From Micromonospora sp. LH3U1 (GTDB lineage: Bacteria; Actinomycetota; Actinomycetes; Mycobacteriales; Micromonosporaceae): a DNA stretch of 64,000 nucleotides. A program made the translations under genes and the position numbers. Of the stretch, positions 8,114 to 16,202 are shown one piece after another; position 1 is the stretch's first letter, and each line of letters starts with the position of its first letter. The stretch covers positions 2,294,001-2,358,000 of the forward strand of contig NZ_CP116936.1 in NCBI RefSeq assembly GCF_028475105.1, given 5' to 3'. A model generated the notes under the pieces. That model was not told where the DNA came from. It saw only the letters and a list, made by a program, of their open reading frames with translations, and did no database searches.

Positions 8114-9370
8114 TCAGGAGACGGAGATCGTCCCGTTACCGGCGCGGACGCAGGACACCGCTCGGGCGGCGGTGGCGGCGGCGCCGGCGAGGCACTGGCC
8201 GAGCACCTGGTGCCCGGCGGCGTTCGGGTGCCACGACTCCTGGCAGGTCTGGAAGTAGCTCACGCAGGTGTTCGCGATCCGCTGGATGTCGAGCTTGTCC
8301 TTGCCGGCGAGGCTGGTGACGAAGGTGCCGGTAGCGCCGTCCTGGAGCCGGATCGGAGTGGCCAGCGAGCCCGTCGGGCTGGTCGTCTGCTCACAGAGCC
8401 GGGCACCGTTGAAGGCCTGCTGCACGTTCAGGTAGACCAGGTCGTTGGAGGGGAACTCGGCGGCCAGGGTGTCCCGGGTGGTCTTCACGATGGTCCCCAG
8501 GCCCTGCGAGAAGCGGTGTCCGGGCGCGAGGCTGGCCCGGTGGATCGGGCAGCCGGCCGCGTACCGCTCGGCACCCAGGTCGCGGAACTTGTCCCGGGTG
8601 TCGTCCCGGCTGTCCTCCTCGTGGAACTGCGGGTTCAGGTCCAGCGGCAGCGGGTTGGTGTAGTCCTGGAACACCACCCGGTGCTGCCCGTCCGCGTCCA
8701 CCTGGTTGAGGGTGGTCAGCAGTTGGCGTACGGCCGCGATGGTCTCCGCGGTGGCGGCGCTGACCTGTGCGGGGGTGGCCAGGTCGGCATCGCTGCACGG
8801 CTTCTGCTCCACCGGCCCGTTCAGGTACGCCCAGAACTCCCACCAGCCGGTCCAGGCGTCGGCGATGAACCGGTTGGCGCACTTCTCCGCGACGCTGCCG
8901 AAGGTGAACGAGCTGTTGTTCGAGCCCAGGCCGATCAGCACCAGGTCGATGTCCTGGGTCTGCGCGACGGCGCGGAGCTGGTCGATCTGCGCGGCCACCG
9001 TGCGGCCCTTCTCCCGGGCGGCGGAGGCGGTGGCGATGTCGCGTGGCTGGCCGCCGGAGCAGGCCAGGTTGAACCGGTTCTGGATGCCCGGCAGGTTGGC
9101 CTTGTTGAGCGAGGCGTTCGCGGATCGGTGGCAGAAGAACGCGTTGTTGTTCGCCGCCGTCCAGCCCGGGAAGCCCTGGGCGACGCCGTTGACGTCGACC
9201 ACCGGGGCGTACGCCCCGGCGCCCTCGCCGCTGATGAAGCTGTCGCCAAGTGCCACCGCTGCCGTGGGCAGCGCTGCGGTGGCGGGTGCGGGCAGCGCGA
9301 CGGCGGTCGACAGCGCGGCCATGGCAATCGTGAGTGCCGCAGCGAACGCGGTACGCCGGAATTTGAGCAT
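8114..9370 (-). CDS. Secreted SGNH/GDSL-type hydrolase
   Basis: A 418-residue protein with a classical Sec signal peptide (MLKFRRTAFAAALTIAMAAL... ending near APATA). Block I is GDSFISGEGAG with the nucleophile Ser; block III is GLGSNN; the catalytic His lies in SWHPNAAGH. Multiple cysteines suggest extracellular disulfides. It is likely an exported esterase, lipase or carbohydrate deacetylase, at the longer end of the family. ATG at 9370 follows GGGAG 7 nt upstream; an extra in-frame ATG five codons earlier lacks a ribosome site. The region before it (9371-9546) carries AT-richer GAAAGAT blocks that may be regulatory. Confidence 0.9.
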   Translation of the reverse strand: MLKFRRTAFAAALTIAMAALSTAVALPAPATAALPTAAVALGDSFISGEGAGAYAPVVDVNGVAQGFPGWTAANNNAFFCHRSANASLNKANLPGIQNRFNLACSGGQPRDIATASAAREKGRTVAAQIDQLRAVAQTQDIDLVLIGLGSNNSSFTFGSVAEKCANRFIADAWTGWWEFWAYLNGPVEQKPCSDADLATPAQVSAATAETIAAVRQLLTTLNQVDADGQHRVVFQDYTNPLPLDLNPQFHEEDSRDDTRDKFRDLGAERYAAGCPIHRASLAPGHRFSQGLGTIVKTTRDTLAAEFPSNDLVYLNVQQAFNGARLCEQTTSPTGSLATPIRLQDGATGTFVTSLAGKDKLDIQRIANTCVSYFQTCQESWHPNAAGHQVLGQCLAGAAATAARAVSCVRAGNGTISVS

Positions 9371-9546
9371 GGGGCTCCCATCCATCGAAAGATGAAAGAT
9401 TCTCTGAGAGCGCGATCAGATCACCCTTGTGCGACGGGCGTCAATGGCCCGTAACAGAATCGTTCGATGAAAGACACGCACGCCCCGGTGCACCACTCGG
9501 GTCGCGTTGGTCGACGAGCTGACCAGCACTGTCCTCGACAGTGGAC

Positions 9547-10230
9547 CTAACGGTCGGACCGCCGGCGCCGCCCCAGCACCGCGGCGCCGGCGGCGTTCAG
9601 ACCAACACCCCAGATCAGCAGTACGCAGAGCCACTGCGCCCACCGCAGCACACTCATCTCCCCCGAGAGCAGGTTGCGCACGCTGCCGTACGGGGTGAGC
9701 CACGCCTGCGCGGGACGGAGAGCGTCCACGCCCCCCAGCAGCGCGAACAGGCCCAGCGGCAGGACGATCGTGGCGAGGAACGCGACCACCGCCGAGCGCA
9801 GCAGCAGCCCCAGCCCGGTGCCCACCAGCCCGGCGACGACCTGCACCAGCACACTGCCCACCGCGACCGTCCCGGCGTGCCGCCACGGCTCGTCGGCGAT
9901 GTCGGCCGGGGTGAGGGCGAGCGTCACGGCGCAGATCAGCACCCCGACGACGCCGATGACGACGGCTGGCAGCACCACCGCGAGCACCGTGGGGACGACC
10001 CGGATGGCACCGGGCGCCCGTCGCAGGTCGCGCGCCAGCAGGATGCCGAAGAGTGGCGTCACGACCGACATCAGGCTCTGGACCGTGTCGGAGAGTGCGG
10101 CGAACGTCCGATCGTCGGGAGCCGCCGCCGCGGTCAGCGCCACAGCGGCGAGGAGGCCCGCCAGCAGGGTGCCCGCGAGCAGCCACCGCCTTGCCCGCGT
10201 ACCGAGGGGATTGTCGGTCGTGTGATCCAC
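9547..10230 (-). CDS. Multi-pass membrane protein, ABC-2-like
   Basis: A 227-residue protein with about six hydrophobic segments: RWLLAGTLLAGLLAAVALTA, an LMSVVTPLFGILLA helix, VLAVVLPAVVIGVVGVLICA, VGSVLVQVVAGLVGTGLGLL, FLATIVLPLGLFALLGG, and a final WLCVLLIWGVGL. The layout resembles ABC-2-type permeases, but no ATPase gene is adjacent, so transport is only a suggestion. The frame stays open upstream; GTG at 10230 is chosen for its GGAGG ribosome site 8-9 nt before it. Confidence 0.7.
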   Translation of the reverse strand: MDHTTDNPLGTRARRWLLAGTLLAGLLAAVALTAAAAPDDRTFAALSDTVQSLMSVVTPLFGILLARDLRRAPGAIRVVPTVLAVVLPAVVIGVVGVLICAVTLALTPADIADEPWRHAGTVAVGSVLVQVVAGLVGTGLGLLLRSAVVAFLATIVLPLGLFALLGGVDALRPAQAWLTPYGSVRNLLSGEMSVLRWAQWLCVLLIWGVGLNAAGAAVLGRRRRSDR

Positions 10231-10600
10231 CGGTGCCGCCTCCGCTGGTTTCCCGGCGCGGTCACCGCGATGGCCCGCGGCCGCATTCGGCGCGCCAGCG
10301 GCGTACCCCGCTCTGGTCCTGGATCTCGACCTCGCCCACCGCGGCCGTCGTCGGGTGCGTCGACCGGCCACGATTGGCGGTCAGCCTACCGGCGGTGCGG
10401 CCGGCCCGTGGTCCGGCGAACACCCCGGATCGCCCTGCCGGACCTGTTTCCTGGCTCACGTTCGGGGCCTGCCGCGCGGCGGGTCGCGCGGGGCCTACGG
10501 AGGTTGTCCCAGCCTCGGGCTAGGCTCGCTGCGGCGCGCCACGCCGGCTGATGTCGCCGGTGACCGGTTGCACACCGCCGAGACCGGGGAGTACGACCAG
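10231..10600. promoter_or_regulatory. Divergent non-coding region before the topoisomerase operon
   Basis: This 370-bp stretch separates the membrane-protein gene from parE. Frames remain open through it because of high GC, but no ribosome site or homology supports a gene. TAGGCT at 10521-10526 is a plausible -10 element for parE, giving a leader of about 65 nt. No convincing -35 partner at 17-18 bp was found. Nothing else was recognised. Confidence 0.35.
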
Positions 10601-12658
10601 TTGACCGCAGAGCCTGACACCCTGTACGGGGCCGATGACCTCACTCACCTTGAGGGGCTGGACGCTGTCCGCAAGCGGCCCGGCATGTACATCGGTTCCA
10701 CCGACAGCCGTGGCGTGGGTCACCTCGTCAACGAGATCCTCGACAACTCCACCGATGAGGGTGTCGCCGGTCACGCCAGCAACGTCGAGGTGACGTTGCT
10801 GGCCGATGGCTCGGTGCGGGTCGACGACGACGGCCGAGGCATCCCCACCGACGTGCACGCCAAATCCGGCATCTCCGGCGTCGAGCTGGTGCTCACCCGG
10901 CTGCACGCCGGCGGCAAGTTCGGCGGCTCCGGCTACAAGACCTCCGGCGGCCTGCACGGCGTCGGCGCCTCGGCGGTCAACGCGCTGTCCCGTCGGTTCG
11001 ACGTGACCGTCCGCCGGGCTGGCAAGATCCACGCGATGTCCTTCCGGCACGGCGTCCCGGGCATCTTCGACGGCGACGGGCCGGAAGCGCCCTTCACCGC
11101 CGGCCCCGGGCTCCAGGTCGTCGGCGCGATGAAGCGCGGCCAGCGCACCGGCACCTCGATCCGCTGGTGGCACGACGCCCGCTACTTCGAGACCGGCGCC
11201 GCACTCGACGTCGACGCGGTCCGCACGAAGCTGCGCAACACCGCCTTCCTGGTCCCCGGCGTGACCTACCGGCTGCGGGACCTGACCGGCGAGGCACCCG
11301 TCGAGGAGGGGTTCCACTACCCCAACGGGCTCAGCGACATGGTGGAGTTCCTCGCGCCGGCCGGCGACCGCCCGGTCTCCGGCACCCTGCTGGTCAACGG
11401 CGAGGGCACCTACCGGGAGAACGCCGCCGACGCCAACGGTGTCATGCAGTCCAACGTGCAGCGCCGCGCCGAGGTTGAGGTGGCGTTCCGGTGGGGCACC
11501 GGCTACGAGCGCACCCTCGAGTGCTTCACCAACACCATCCGCAACGCGCACGGCGGCACCCACCGCAAGGGCTTCGAGCGGGCCCTCGTCCGCGCCCTGG
11601 CCGACGCGGTCCGCAACACCCGCGGTCTGCTCAAGGCCAAGGAGGAGCCGCCCACCCTGGACGACGTCCTGGAGGGGATGACGGCGGTGGTGCACGTGCG
11701 GATCCCGGAGCCGCAGTTCACGTCGCAGACCAAGGACGAGCTCTCCACCACCGGCATCACCAAGGTCATCCAGACCCTCGTCGACGCGCACGTGAAGGCC
11801 TGGCTGGAGGACAAGCGCACCAAGGCCGAGGCCCGCGTCGTCCTGCAGAAGATCGTCGACGCGGCCCGGGTGCGGCTCACCCAGAAGCAGCAGAAGGACG
11901 CCGCCCGGCGCAAGACCGCCCTGGAGGGCGCGTCCATGCCGCCGAAGCTGGTCGACTGCCGAGCTACCGGCATCGACCGCAGCGAGATCTTCATCGTGGA
12001 GGGCGACAGCGCCCTCGGGACGAGCCGCATGGCCCGCTCCTCCGAATACCAGGCGCTGCTGCCGATCCGAGGCAAGATCCTCAACGTGCAGAAGGCCAAC
12101 CTCCAGCAGGTCCTGGACAATGCCGAATGCGCGGCCATCGTGCAGGTTCTCGGCGCCGGCTCGGGGCGTACGTTCGATCTCTCCTCGCTGCGCTACGGCC
12201 GCGTGCTGATCATGGCCGACGCCGACGTGGACGGCGCGCACATCCGGACGCTGCTGATCACCCTCTTCGCCCGGTACATGCGCCCGTTGATCGAGGCCGG
12301 TCGGCTCTACGCCGCGATGCCGCCCCTGCACAAGATCACTACCAAGGGGCGTAACCCGCAGACCACCTACACCTACACCCAGGCCGAGATGGAGACGACG
12401 GTCCGCAAGCTGGAGAAGTCCGGCAAGCAGATCGTCACGCCCATCCCACGGTTCAAGGGTCTCGGTGAGATGGACGCCGACGAGTTGTGGGACACCACGA
12501 TGAACCCGGCCACCCGTGCCGTTCGCCGGATCACCCTCGACGACATCGATGCCGCCGAGCGGATCCTCGAACTGCTGATGGGGGAGAAGGTCGAGCCGCG
12601 CCGCAACTGGCTCATCGACTCCGCAGACCGGGTCGACCGGGATGCGATCGACGCATGA
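10601..12658 (+). CDS. parE: DNA topoisomerase IV subunit B-like (GyrB/ParE family)
   Basis: A 685-residue type IIA topoisomerase ATPase subunit. GHKL ATPase motifs are KRPGMYIG, VNEILDNSTDE, DDDGRGIPTDVH and GGLHGVGASAVNALS. The TOPRIM motifs are EGDSALGT and the metal triad DADVDGAHI. The C-terminus reads PRFKGLGEMDADELWDTTMN. TTG at 10601 is preferred: it follows GGGGAG by 9 nt and homology starts just after. The partner lies 32 bp downstream. Topoisomerase IV rather than gyrase is inferred from the partner lacking a canonical GyrA box; the main gyrAB pair is presumably elsewhere in the genome. Confidence 0.9.
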   Translation: MTAEPDTLYGADDLTHLEGLDAVRKRPGMYIGSTDSRGVGHLVNEILDNSTDEGVAGHASNVEVTLLADGSVRVDDDGRGIPTDVHAKSGISGVELVLTRLHAGGKFGGSGYKTSGGLHGVGASAVNALSRRFDVTVRRAGKIHAMSFRHGVPGIFDGDGPEAPFTAGPGLQVVGAMKRGQRTGTSIRWWHDARYFETGAALDVDAVRTKLRNTAFLVPGVTYRLRDLTGEAPVEEGFHYPNGLSDMVEFLAPAGDRPVSGTLLVNGEGTYRENAADANGVMQSNVQRRAEVEVAFRWGTGYERTLECFTNTIRNAHGGTHRKGFERALVRALADAVRNTRGLLKAKEEPPTLDDVLEGMTAVVHVRIPEPQFTSQTKDELSTTGITKVIQTLVDAHVKAWLEDKRTKAEARVVLQKIVDAARVRLTQKQQKDAARRKTALEGASMPPKLVDCRATGIDRSEIFIVEGDSALGTSRMARSSEYQALLPIRGKILNVQKANLQQVLDNAECAAIVQVLGAGSGRTFDLSSLRYGRVLIMADADVDGAHIRTLLITLFARYMRPLIEAGRLYAAMPPLHKITTKGRNPQTTYTYTQAEMETTVRKLEKSGKQIVTPIPRFKGLGEMDADELWDTTMNPATRAVRRITLDDIDAAERILELLMGEKVEPRRNWLIDSADRVDRDAIDA

Positions 12659-12690
12659 GCGCCCGTTCCGTTCGAGTGGAGAGCTGAGTC

Positions 12691-15174
12691 ATGGCACGCC
12701 GCAAGGAAAACAAGGTCGATCTCTCCTCGTTCGACCAGGCCGGCGCGCGGGTCTTCGACAACCCACTGGTCACCGAGGTCTCCGACTCCTACCTGGAGTA
12801 CGCGTTCTCGGTCATCCACTCCCGCGCCCTGCCCGACGCCCGTGACGGTCTCAAGCCCGTGCACCGGCGCATCCTCTGGTCGATGTACGAGCAGGGCTAT
12901 CGCCCCGACCGCGGGCACGTGAAGTCCGCCCGAATTGTGGGCGATACAATGGGTAAGTACCACCCGCACGGTGACACGGCGATCTACGACGCGATGGTCC
13001 GCCTCGCGCAGGGCTTCTCGCTCAACGTGCCACTCATCGACGGGCACGGAAACTTCGGGTCTCCCGACGACGGACCGGCGGCCTCGCGCTACACCGAGGC
13101 CCGGATGTCACGCGAGGCGATGCTGCTCGTCGGTGAGCTGGGCGAGGACACCGTCGATGTCGAGCCCAACTACGACGGGTCACTGACCCAGCCGACCGTG
13201 CTGCCGGCGGCCTTCCCCAACCTGCTGGTCAACGGCGCGTCCGGGATCGCGGTCGGAATGGCCACCAACATGATCCCGCACAACCTGGCCGAGGTGGTCT
13301 CCGCCGCCCGCTGGCTGATCAACCACCCGGACGCCACACTGGACCGGCTCATGGAGTTCGTCCCCGGCCCCGACCTGCCCACCGGCGGCGTGCTGCTCGG
13401 CCTGGACGAGGTGCGCCGGGCGTACGAGACCGGCCGCGGCGTGGTGCGGATGCGCGGCAAGGTGGAGATCGGCCCGATCGAGGGCAGTCGGGGTCGCCAG
13501 GCGATCACCGTGGTCGAGCTGCCCTACGGCGTCGGCGCGGAGAAGGTCATCGCGGCCATCACCAACGAGGTCACCAAGACCAAGCGGCTGACCGGCATCG
13601 CCGACGTCAAGGACCTCACCGACCGGGAGAGCGGCACCCGACTCGTCGTCGAGTGCAAGGTCGGGGTCAACCCGCAGGCGCTGCTCGCCGACCTCTACCG
13701 GTTGACCCCGCTGGAGCAGTCGTTCGGCGTCAACAACCTGGTCCTGGTCGACGGGCAGCCGCGCACGCTGGGGCTGAAGGCGCTGCTGGAGGTCTTCCTC
13801 GCCCACCGGTACGAGGTGGTCACCCGACGCACCTCGTACCGTCGGCGCAAGCGTCAGGAGCGGCTGCACCTGGTCGACGGTCTGCTGATCGCTCTGCTGG
13901 ACATCGACGAGGTGGTCCGGCTGATCCGGGGCAGCGACGACGCGCAGGCCGCGAAGGACGGGCTGATGAGCCGGTTCGGTCTCTCCGACATCCAGGCCAC
14001 CTACATTCTGGACACTCCGCTGCGCCGGTTGACCAAGTTCGACCGGATCGAGCTGGAGGCCGAGCAGGAGCGGCTGCGCGCCGAGATCGCCGAGCTGAGC
14101 GCGATCCTCGACGACGAGCGGGTGCTCAAGAAGCTGGTCTCGGACGAGCTTGCGGCCGTGGTGAAACAGTTCAGCACCGAACGGCGTACGACGCTGGTCG
14201 ACGGGGACCTCAAGGAGGTGCTGGCCGCGTCCGCGCCGGCCGGCCCCCTGGAGGTCGCCGACGACCCGTGCCAGGTGATCCTCTCCGCGACCGGGCTGGT
14301 CGCCCGGACCGCGGCCGAGTCGGAGGAGAGCGCCGAGGGGCGTCGGCGCAACGGCCGGGTCAAGCACGACACCGTACGCGCGATCGCGCACTCCACCGCC
14401 CGTGGCCGGGTGCTGTTGCTGACCAGTGCCGGCCGGGCCTTCAAGGTCGACGTCCTGCCGCTGCCGGTGCTGCCCGAGCAGGCCGGCACGGTGTCGCTGC
14501 GGGGCGGCATGTCCGCGGCGGAGCTGGTGCCATTGGAGGCTGGGGAGACCGTCGTCGGCTTGGCCCCGCTGGGCGGGCAGGCGGAGGGCTCACCGGGGCT
14601 GGCGCTGGGCACCCGGCAGGGCGCGGTGAAGATCTGCGCTCCGGAGTGGCCGGTGCGCTCCGACGAGTTCGAGGTGATCGGTCTGCGTGACGGTGACGAG
14701 GTCGTCGGGGCGACCTGGCTGACCGACGGCGACGAGACGCTGACCTTCGTCACCTCGGAGGCGTCGCTGTTGCGCTTCCCCGCGAATCTGGTTCGTCCGC
14801 AGGGCCTCAAGGGCGGCGGTATGGCGGGCATCAACCTGCCGGCCGGAGCGCGGGTGGCGTTCTTCGGGGCGGTACGCACCGACGACCCGGGGCATGGCGA
14901 GCCGATGGTGGTCACCTCCACCGGCGCGACGGTCAAGGTGACGCCGTTCAAGGCGTACCCGCCGAAGGGCCGGGCGACCGCCGGCGTGCGCGCACACCGC
15001 TTCCTCAAGGGTGAGACGGACGTGGCCGTTGCCTGGGTGGGTCCGCGCCCGGTCGGCGCGACCGGCACCGGTGACCCGGTGGAGCTACCTGCGGCGGACC
15101 CACGCCGCGATGGGTCCGGCTTCGCGGTCATGCTCGGCCCAACGGTGGTAGGCCACCTGATCGAACGCGACTAA
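12691..15174 (+). CDS. parC: DNA topoisomerase IV subunit A-like (GyrA/ParC family)
   Basis: An 827-residue breakage-reunion subunit. The catalytic tyrosine is Tyr134 in SRYTEARMS. The quinolone-resistance region reads GKYHPHGDTAIYD, with Thr96 at the position of E. coli GyrA Ser83 and Asp100 at Asp87. A heptad-rich coiled-coil stretch lies around residues 450-490, and a beta-pinwheel C-terminal domain follows. No QRRGGKG-type GyrA box is seen, favouring a decatenase over a supercoiling gyrase. ATG at 12691 follows GGAGAG. The gene is co-transcribed with parE. Confidence 0.9.
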   Translation: MARRKENKVDLSSFDQAGARVFDNPLVTEVSDSYLEYAFSVIHSRALPDARDGLKPVHRRILWSMYEQGYRPDRGHVKSARIVGDTMGKYHPHGDTAIYDAMVRLAQGFSLNVPLIDGHGNFGSPDDGPAASRYTEARMSREAMLLVGELGEDTVDVEPNYDGSLTQPTVLPAAFPNLLVNGASGIAVGMATNMIPHNLAEVVSAARWLINHPDATLDRLMEFVPGPDLPTGGVLLGLDEVRRAYETGRGVVRMRGKVEIGPIEGSRGRQAITVVELPYGVGAEKVIAAITNEVTKTKRLTGIADVKDLTDRESGTRLVVECKVGVNPQALLADLYRLTPLEQSFGVNNLVLVDGQPRTLGLKALLEVFLAHRYEVVTRRTSYRRRKRQERLHLVDGLLIALLDIDEVVRLIRGSDDAQAAKDGLMSRFGLSDIQATYILDTPLRRLTKFDRIELEAEQERLRAEIAELSAILDDERVLKKLVSDELAAVVKQFSTERRTTLVDGDLKEVLAASAPAGPLEVADDPCQVILSATGLVARTAAESEESAEGRRRNGRVKHDTVRAIAHSTARGRVLLLTSAGRAFKVDVLPLPVLPEQAGTVSLRGGMSAAELVPLEAGETVVGLAPLGGQAEGSPGLALGTRQGAVKICAPEWPVRSDEFEVIGLRDGDEVVGATWLTDGDETLTFVTSEASLLRFPANLVRPQGLKGGGMAGINLPAGARVAFFGAVRTDDPGHGEPMVVTSTGATVKVTPFKAYPPKGRATAGVRAHRFLKGETDVAVAWVGPRPVGATGTGDPVELPAADPRRDGSGFAVMLGPTVVGHLIERD

Positions 15175-15243
15175 CCCTCCCCCCTGTCGGTCGACCTCGG
15201 AACGCCCGCCAAGCTCGCCCGACAGGGGTCGGGACCCGCCCGC

Positions 15244-15305
15244 GCCCCACCCCGCCCGCACCCCGCCCCACCCCGCCCGCACCCCGCCCCACCCCGCCCC
15301 GCCCC
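15244..15305. repeat. C-rich 21-bp tandem repeat (minisatellite)
   Basis: The unit GCCCCACCCCGCCCGCACCC (20 nt shown, then C) repeats at 15244, 15265 and, degenerately, 15286. It lies between convergent parC and alkB-type genes and directly abuts the first inverted-repeat element. The whole 15175-15521 gap contains only this repeat and the two inverted repeats; no gene was found in it. Confidence 0.8.
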
Positions 15306-15380
15306 GTCGATCATGGACTTGTGGTGCCCGATGTGCCCCGGTCAATGCCTTTTATCCCCCACCACAACTCCATGATCGAC
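15306..15380. repeat. Intergenic inverted repeat, type A, copy 1
   Basis: 21-bp arms (15306-15326 and 15360-15380) share the core GATCATGGACTTGTGGTG with one mismatch, enclosing a 33-nt spacer. A second copy with a perfect stem and an identical 33-nt spacer length lies at 28381-28457. Both copies sit between convergent genes. It could act as a bidirectional terminator; the conserved arms and spacer length also fit a dispersed palindromic element. Confidence 0.8.
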
Positions 15381-15422
15381 CAGGTGCTGGTCCGTCGGTC
15401 CCTGTAGTCCGTTCGGCATCGC

Positions 15423-15491
15423 CGATCTTGCACTTTCTGCCCCGACATGCCGCGCAAAAGGGGCAATTCGAGGTTCGAAAGTACAAGATCG
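15423..15491. repeat. Intergenic inverted repeat, type B
   Basis: Outer arms CGATCTTGCACTTT and AAAGTACAAGATCG (15423-15436 and 15478-15491) pair with one mismatch. An inner TGCCCC/GGGGCA pair lies in the spacer. It is AT-richer than its surroundings and unrelated to type A. It precedes the stop of the AlkB-like gene, so it may end that transcript. I recall similar strings in related genomes, which is memory, not evidence here. Confidence 0.65.
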
Positions 15492-15521
15492 CGGGCGCGT
15501 CGCGGGCGAGCGCGCGGGGGG

Positions 15522-16157
15522 TTAGGCGACGTTGTGGGGGCGGAACTGGACGCTTACTCGGGGGCCTACTGGGCGAGTGGTTTTCGGGATGGCGTGTTCC
15601 CAGGTGCGTTGGCACGAGCCGCCCATGACGATCAGGTCGCCGTGGCCCACCGGGAAGCGCAGGCTGTCGCCGCCGCCGCGTGGGCGTAGCAGCAGCGGTC
15701 GGGGTGCTCCGAAGGAGACGATCGCGACGATGGTGTCGCTGTGTGCGGAGCGACCGATGGTGTCGCCGTGCCAGGCGACGCTGTCCCGACCGGTTCGGTA
15801 GAGGCACATGCCGGCGGTGACGAAGGGTTCGCCCAGCTCGGGCGCGTAGTGCTGGGTCAGCGCGGCCTGCGCGGCGGTGAGCACGGGGTGGGGGAGTTGC
15901 CTCTCGCCGTCGTACCAGCAGAGCAGGCGGGGCACGTCGACCTCGGTGTCGAACATGGTGCGCCGCTCGGCACGCCAGGGCACCTCGGTGAGCAGGGTGT
16001 CGAGGATCGTGTCGGAGCCGCGCACCCAGCCGGGGAGGTGGTCGACCCAGGCGCCTCGGCTGAGCTGGTGCCGGCGGATCAGGCCGGGCAGTGGCCCCAG
16101 GGACGGCCCGGCATCGGCCAGGTCGAGCATCGACGGCTGGTAGGCGGCCTGCGTCAT
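15522..16157 (-). CDS. AlkB-like 2-oxoglutarate/Fe(II) dioxygenase
   Basis: A 211-residue 2OG-Fe(II) oxygenase. The iron triad is His130-Asp132 (WHGD) and His188 (WEHAIP). The 2OG-binding arginine is Arg200 in GPRVSVQFR, and Arg206 is a second candidate for the substrate pocket. Length and motif spacing match AlkB/ALKBH-type demethylases that repair alkylated bases. ATG at 16157. It is monocistronic, convergent with parC and separated from it by repeats. Confidence 0.88.
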   Translation of the reverse strand: MTQAAYQPSMLDLADAGPSLGPLPGLIRRHQLSRGAWVDHLPGWVRGSDTILDTLLTEVPWRAERRTMFDTEVDVPRLLCWYDGERQLPHPVLTAAQAALTQHYAPELGEPFVTAGMCLYRTGRDSVAWHGDTIGRSAHSDTIVAIVSFGAPRPLLLRPRGGGDSLRFPVGHGDLIVMGGSCQRTWEHAIPKTTRPVGPRVSVQFRPHNVA

Positions 16158-16202
16158 GCGGCCACCCTAGCAGCACTTTCGTACACCCGTGCCAATGGGT
16201 GG

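Noticed and set aside
10520..12331. 603-codon frame antisense to parE
   Set aside because: Low-complexity translation caused by GC-rich third positions of parE; no motif.
10601..15174. Naming the topoisomerase pair gyrB/gyrA
   Set aside because: The A subunit has no recognisable GyrA box and the pair is not in a dnaA-recF-gyrBA context, so topoisomerase IV is the better call, with uncertainty.
15175..15521. CRISPR array in the repeat-rich gap
   Set aside because: The tandem units are adjacent without unique spacers, and the inverted repeats occur once each; no cas gene is nearby.
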